A stretch of DNA of 64,000 nucleotides from positions 124,001 to 188,000 of the forward strand of contig JAZQEI010000027.1 of the NCBI GenBank assembly GCA_045538935.1, written 5' to 3'. Origin of the DNA: RGIG3013 sp045538935 (GTDB lineage Bacteria; Bacillota; Clostridia; Oscillospirales; Acutalibacteraceae). The translations under genes and the position numbers were made by a program. Positions 60,719-64,000 of this stretch are shown one piece after another. The stretch's first letter is position 1. Each line of letters begins with the position of its first letter. The notes beneath the pieces are model-generated. The model was not told the origin of the DNA. It made no database searches and was given only the letters and a program-made list of their open reading frames with translations.

Positions 60719-61657
60719 ATGGATTATTCAAAAACACTAAGCCAAATAAAAGAAAATATAAAGAAAGCTGTAGTTGGAAAAGACGAAGTTATTGACCTTT
60801 TACTAGTTTCGTTAATATGTTCAGGTCATGTTTTGGTTGAGGACGTACCCGGTCTTGGTAAAACTACTATGGTTTCAGCTTTGGCATCTAGCTTAGGCTG
60901 CAATTTTCAAAGAATTCAGTTTACACCCGATATTCTGCCCTCAGATATAACCGGATTTACTATGTTTAACATGAAAACCGGCGAAAAGGAATTTCACAAG
61001 GGTAGCATTATGCATCAAATAGTTTTGGCCGATGAAATTAACCGTGCCAGTCCTAAGACACAGTCCGCTCTATTAGAGGCTATGCAAGAGCGCCAAGTAA
61101 CTGTCGATGCAAACACATATATTCTACCAAAGCCCTTTATGGTTTTGGCTACACAAAACCCTGTCGATATGGCAGGTACATATCCCCTTCCAGAAGCACA
61201 GTTAGACAGATTTTTCATGCAGCTGAGCATGGGATATCCCACCAAAGCAGGAGAACTTGAAATTTTAAAATCTCACCGCTCTGTTACCGATGTGGTTAAT
61301 CTTGATCCTGTTGCATCTGCCGAAGATGTTCTTGCTATGCAAAAACAGGTAGAAAATGTTCATTGCGATGAAAAACTAATGAATTATATTGTTGATATTG
61401 TAGAAGCAACACGTAATTACGACGGCGTGCTTATAGGAGCCAGTCCTCGTGGTTCTATTGCCTTATTACAAGCCGCTTGCGGCCATGCCATGCTAAACGG
61501 CCGTGACTTTGTAACACCCGATGATATTAAAAAACTTGCCCCTTACGTTTTATGTCATCGTATAATTATGCGCGGCAGAGCAGGTATAGGCTCAAATGCT
61601 CAACTTGAAGTTGTAAACAACATATTAAAAAATATTAAGATACCGAAGGCCGAATAA
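60719..61657 (+). CDS. MoxR-family AAA ATPase
   Basis: The 312-residue ATPase has Walker A PGLGKTT (44-50), Walker B VLADEINRASPKTQ (102-115) and the MoxR C-terminal helical lid. MoxR proteins act as chaperones for partners encoded next to them. ATG 60719 has GAGGGG 8 bases upstream. Its stop overlaps the DUF58 start (TAATG). Confidence 0.93.
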   Translation: MDYSKTLSQIKENIKKAVVGKDEVIDLLLVSLICSGHVLVEDVPGLGKTTMVSALASSLGCNFQRIQFTPDILPSDITGFTMFNMKTGEKEFHKGSIMHQIVLADEINRASPKTQSALLEAMQERQVTVDANTYILPKPFMVLATQNPVDMAGTYPLPEAQLDRFFMQLSMGYPTKAGELEILKSHRSVTDVVNLDPVASAEDVLAMQKQVENVHCDEKLMNYIVDIVEATRNYDGVLIGASPRGSIALLQAACGHAMLNGRDFVTPDDIKKLAPYVLCHRIIMRGRAGIGSNAQLEVVNNILKNIKIPKAE

Positions 61658-62877
61658 TGTCTAGAAGAGGAATTGGATTTATACTGATATTTGTAGCAAC
61701 CTTAATTCTTGCAATGGGTACAGGTATCAGAGAATTGTTTTTTATAGCGTACGCCCTTGCCGCCGTTTGTTTGTTTTCGGCAATATCTTGTCTACTTGCA
61801 GCAGTAGCAATAACCGTAAACAGCAAACTACCCAACAATGACGTACAGCGCAATGAGACCATATCTTTAACGGTTCATATGCGCGGCGTAATTTTACTGC
61901 CATGCATATGCGATATTTACATAACTATTCCCGGTCTTACAAAATCTAATAAAAGCCTTAAAGGCACTCAAAACCATATGCTGTGTTTATTGCCCGGAAA
62001 CTGCAATAAAAAATACAGCTTTGAGTTGCTGTGCGCTTATAAGGGAGTTTGGCAGGTTGGCATACAAAAAATGTATGTTCATGATATTTTTGGGTTGTTC
62101 TCATTTCCGCTTTTGCAAAACAGAGAGTTAATTGCAGTTGCGCATTCAGTTAGCGTTCACCCAAAAGCATACGATATTGATAACCAACATATAAACCCAC
62201 CTTCTAAAATCGGTTTAGACCTTACACAAATTAAGGAGTCCGATGCGGGCGATTCATTGTCTAGTTCACGCCCGTACCAATATGGTGACCCACTTAAGAG
62301 AATTAACTGGAAGCAAACCGCAAAAACACGTGAACTTTATGTTCGCAAGTTCGAGCTTGAACAAAACCCTCAAGTTCTCATTTTGCTTGATTCATTAAGC
62401 ACATTTAACCCCAATGAATGTGCAAATCTTGCGTGCGATATCGCTGCTACTATTGCCAAATATTATCTTAACAAAAACTGCAACGTTAGATTATTGCTAG
62501 TTAGAATTCCCGATAAAACCGTTTCGAGTGAGTTTGAGTGTGTAGCAACATCGCCCAGTGAATATGCGAAATTAGACGAACTTCTTATTTCGTTTAAATT
62601 TGCAAAAGACCTCGTACCGCTTGATATTCCGTTACTTGATAGTGCGCAGTTTAGTAATGCAAACACTGTTCATGTAATAACCGCTAATCCATCAGAAGTT
62701 CTTATGAATTCGGTTAACACGTTATTCGAACAAGACTACATAGTTTCTTGCATTGTACCTGCCGCAGATGAAAAATCAGCACAAAAGATATACGCATTAT
62801 TCTCTGCTTCTAACGCAAAGCCAGTAGTTATTTACGATGCTGACCAAATTAGTGATAAGTTAGGAGAGTGTTTATAA
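61657..62877 (+). CDS. DUF58 membrane protein
   Basis: The 406-residue protein has two N-terminal membrane segments (about 5-25 and 28-50), an extracytoplasmic-like region, and the DUF58 core SSSRPYQYGDPLKRINWKQT with ELYVRKFE (about 201-233), followed by a von Willebrand A-like fold (LILLDSLS). It is the usual MoxR partner. Both ends overlap neighbouring genes by one base, so the three genes are translationally coupled. Confidence 0.93.
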   Translation: MSRRGIGFILIFVATLILAMGTGIRELFFIAYALAAVCLFSAISCLLAAVAITVNSKLPNNDVQRNETISLTVHMRGVILLPCICDIYITIPGLTKSNKSLKGTQNHMLCLLPGNCNKKYSFELLCAYKGVWQVGIQKMYVHDIFGLFSFPLLQNRELIAVAHSVSVHPKAYDIDNQHINPPSKIGLDLTQIKESDAGDSLSSSRPYQYGDPLKRINWKQTAKTRELYVRKFELEQNPQVLILLDSLSTFNPNECANLACDIAATIAKYYLNKNCNVRLLLVRIPDKTVSSEFECVATSPSEYAKLDELLISFKFAKDLVPLDIPLLDSAQFSNANTVHVITANPSEVLMNSVNTLFEQDYIVSCIVPAADEKSAQKIYALFSASNAKPVVIYDADQISDKLGECL

Positions 62878-64000
62878 TGAAATTTGTTAAGAAAAACATC
62901 TCCTTATTTGAGCTACTGTTAGATACCATTAGTTGCTTTCTTTTATCTAGCGGCTTAGTTCTGGCTGTTTATCCTCAGATTTCACCCAACTACACATTGG
63001 GCACCATTTTTTTATACTCATTACTAATTACAATAGCATTATCTGCCGCTTCAATTTTTGGTTGGAAAAGTCTGGTTGCTTTAGGCGGAGCTTTGGTTTT
63101 AACAACTGTATTCTTATTGCTGTTTAATAAGTTGTTCGACTTTATAAACTATGTATCGGGTTTTATGAACTGGTTATTTACCGGCATGTTACCTGACTCT
63201 GAGTATAACGTTGCGCAAAGCTATACCGTTATGCAAGCTGGCCTTTGTGTAGGCGTTTGCCTAATAGTATTTGTTTTTGTACGTGTTTTACATAGCGTAT
63301 ACCCATTAGATGTTGCTGCTTTTATTATTGTTGGAATATATACACTTTACGGTATTACCGCAAACAACTTAACCATTGCCATTTTAATAGCTGCGGGCTC
63401 ATTACCTGTTGTTTCTACTAACTTTTACAGTAAGCGCAAATCTCTCAAAGCAATATTTAAACGCAAAAAACCCGATACCATCACCCCCCGCTGGACCGTA
63501 CAAGCAGTTGCAGCAGTTGTTTGTGTATTGGGAATAGTTGTGGCATCTGTGGTGTTGCCTACCGATACTATGGCAATGCGCAGAAGATTTGCAACCAATA
63601 TTACAGCAGATCTTCAAACTGCTACCAATATATATAGCGTTCGACAAAAAAGCTTTAAGCAAACAAACCTTCACGCTTTAGGTCTTCAACCCCGTATGAG
63701 ACTTGGCGGTAATTTAGAATTTGAAAGCGATGAGGTCGTTGCAATTGTTGAATCTGAACACAAAGACAAGATTCTTTTAAAAGCCATTGTCTTAGATGTT
63801 TGGGATGGTACCATGTGGAAAGCTTCGTTTGATACTGCATATAGGTACGATAGCAAATACTTTAAAGACGACCAAACCGCTGTATTTGATGATAATGTAA
63901 GTACCGATAAGGCAATTAACAGTATACTTACCGAAATTTACACACCAAAATCAGCAACGGTTACCCTTATTAAACCTTCACCGCTTCTACTTATGCCTAA
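62877..64000 (+). CDS. Transglutaminase-like membrane protein (TgpA-type), 5' part
   Basis: The frame is open from ATG 62877 to the window edge (374 complete codons). About five to six hydrophobic segments fill residues 15-190, then a juxtamembrane basic region and another membrane segment (about 205-230), followed by an extracellular part with RLGGNLEFESDEVVAIVES and VLDVWDGTMW. This N-terminal layout matches TgpA/DUF3488 proteins, and the MoxR-DUF58-transglutaminase gene order supports it. The catalytic Cys-His-Asp domain would lie beyond 64000. Confidence 0.85.
   Translation, partial: MKFVKKNISLFELLLDTISCFLLSSGLVLAVYPQISPNYTLGTIFLYSLLITIALSAASIFGWKSLVALGGALVLTTVFLLLFNKLFDFINYVSGFMNWLFTGMLPDSEYNVAQSYTVMQAGLCVGVCLIVFVFVRVLHSVYPLDVAAFIIVGIYTLYGITANNLTIAILIAAGSLPVVSTNFYSKRKSLKAIFKRKKPDTITPRWTVQAVAAVVCVLGIVVASVVLPTDTMAMRRRFATNITADLQTATNIYSVRQKSFKQTNLHALGLQPRMRLGGNLEFESDEVVAIVESEHKDKILLKAIVLDVWDGTMWKASFDTAYRYDSKYFKDDQTAVFDDNVSTDKAINSILTEIYTPKSATVTLIKPSPLLLMP

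Overview
The window looks like chromosomal DNA of a low-GC, Gram-positive, fermentative anaerobe of the class Clostridia, most likely from the Ruminococcaceae/Oscillospiraceae side. The markers are HPr kinase with RapZ and WhiA, a ctsR-mcsA-mcsB-clpC stress operon, a multi-subunit NAD-linked [FeFe] hydrogenase, an ndoA/MazF RNase, RNase M5, a ThyX-type thymidylate synthase and a cohesin/dockerin pair. UGA is used as an ordinary stop. I see no rRNA, tRNA, CRISPR array, transposase or prophage gene; the coding is dense, with most genes on the minus strand in long operons.

Region by region. Positions 1-5199 (-) hold the N-terminal 1733 codons of a very large secreted protein with seven repeated beta-rich modules; its promoter region carries an unusual set of repeated TGTGCATA motifs. 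Positions 5532-14704 (-) are one operon, hprK-glk-murB-rapZ-whiA-dnaE-pfkA, combining carbon-catabolite sensing, sugar phosphorylation, a cell-wall step and replication. ychF (which seems to start at AUU) and a zinc membrane protease run the other way. Positions 16792-19917 hold a DUF3343 gene, an unknown gene and a three-gene ABC importer; a Crp/Fnr-type regulator diverges from the importer across an Fnr-like palindrome. An LCP cell-wall glycopolymer transferase and an RlmD methyltransferase fused to an ASCH domain follow.

Positions 24506-33642 (-) are a redox block: birA, the hydrogenase genes hydA, hydB, hndB-like and hydC with an embedded HATPase gene, and upstream of them a set of probable sensor/regulator genes (PHP phosphoesterase, two DRTGG-type proteins, an RsbW-like ATPase and a second, HydS-like [FeFe]-hydrogenase-related protein). 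The clpC operon (33797-38234) has a symmetric double CtsR operator around its promoter. A 43-residue Cys-rich peptide gene, missed by ordinary length cut-offs, sits next to it.

Positions 38583-50741 hold a polysaccharide deacetylase, DUF5412 and membrane protein trio, pcrA, a lone MazF, a membrane-anchored cohesin protein next to a dockerin-bearing glucosaminidase, rnmV-holA-comEC and a phosphoribosyltransferase. hinT and alaS follow, and then a cell-wall and folate/thymidylate group (PBP, U32 peptidase, mltG, formyl-THF cyclo-ligase, DJ-1, tmk, thyX). The right end carries a plus-strand MoxR-DUF58-transglutaminase-like operon cut by the window edge.

The most promising leads are the hydrogenase-linked sensory module, the cohesin/dockerin pair on an autolysin, the giant modular exoprotein with its repeat-bearing promoter, and the RlmD-ASCH fusion. 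All functions are inferred by reading the sequence; no database search was run.
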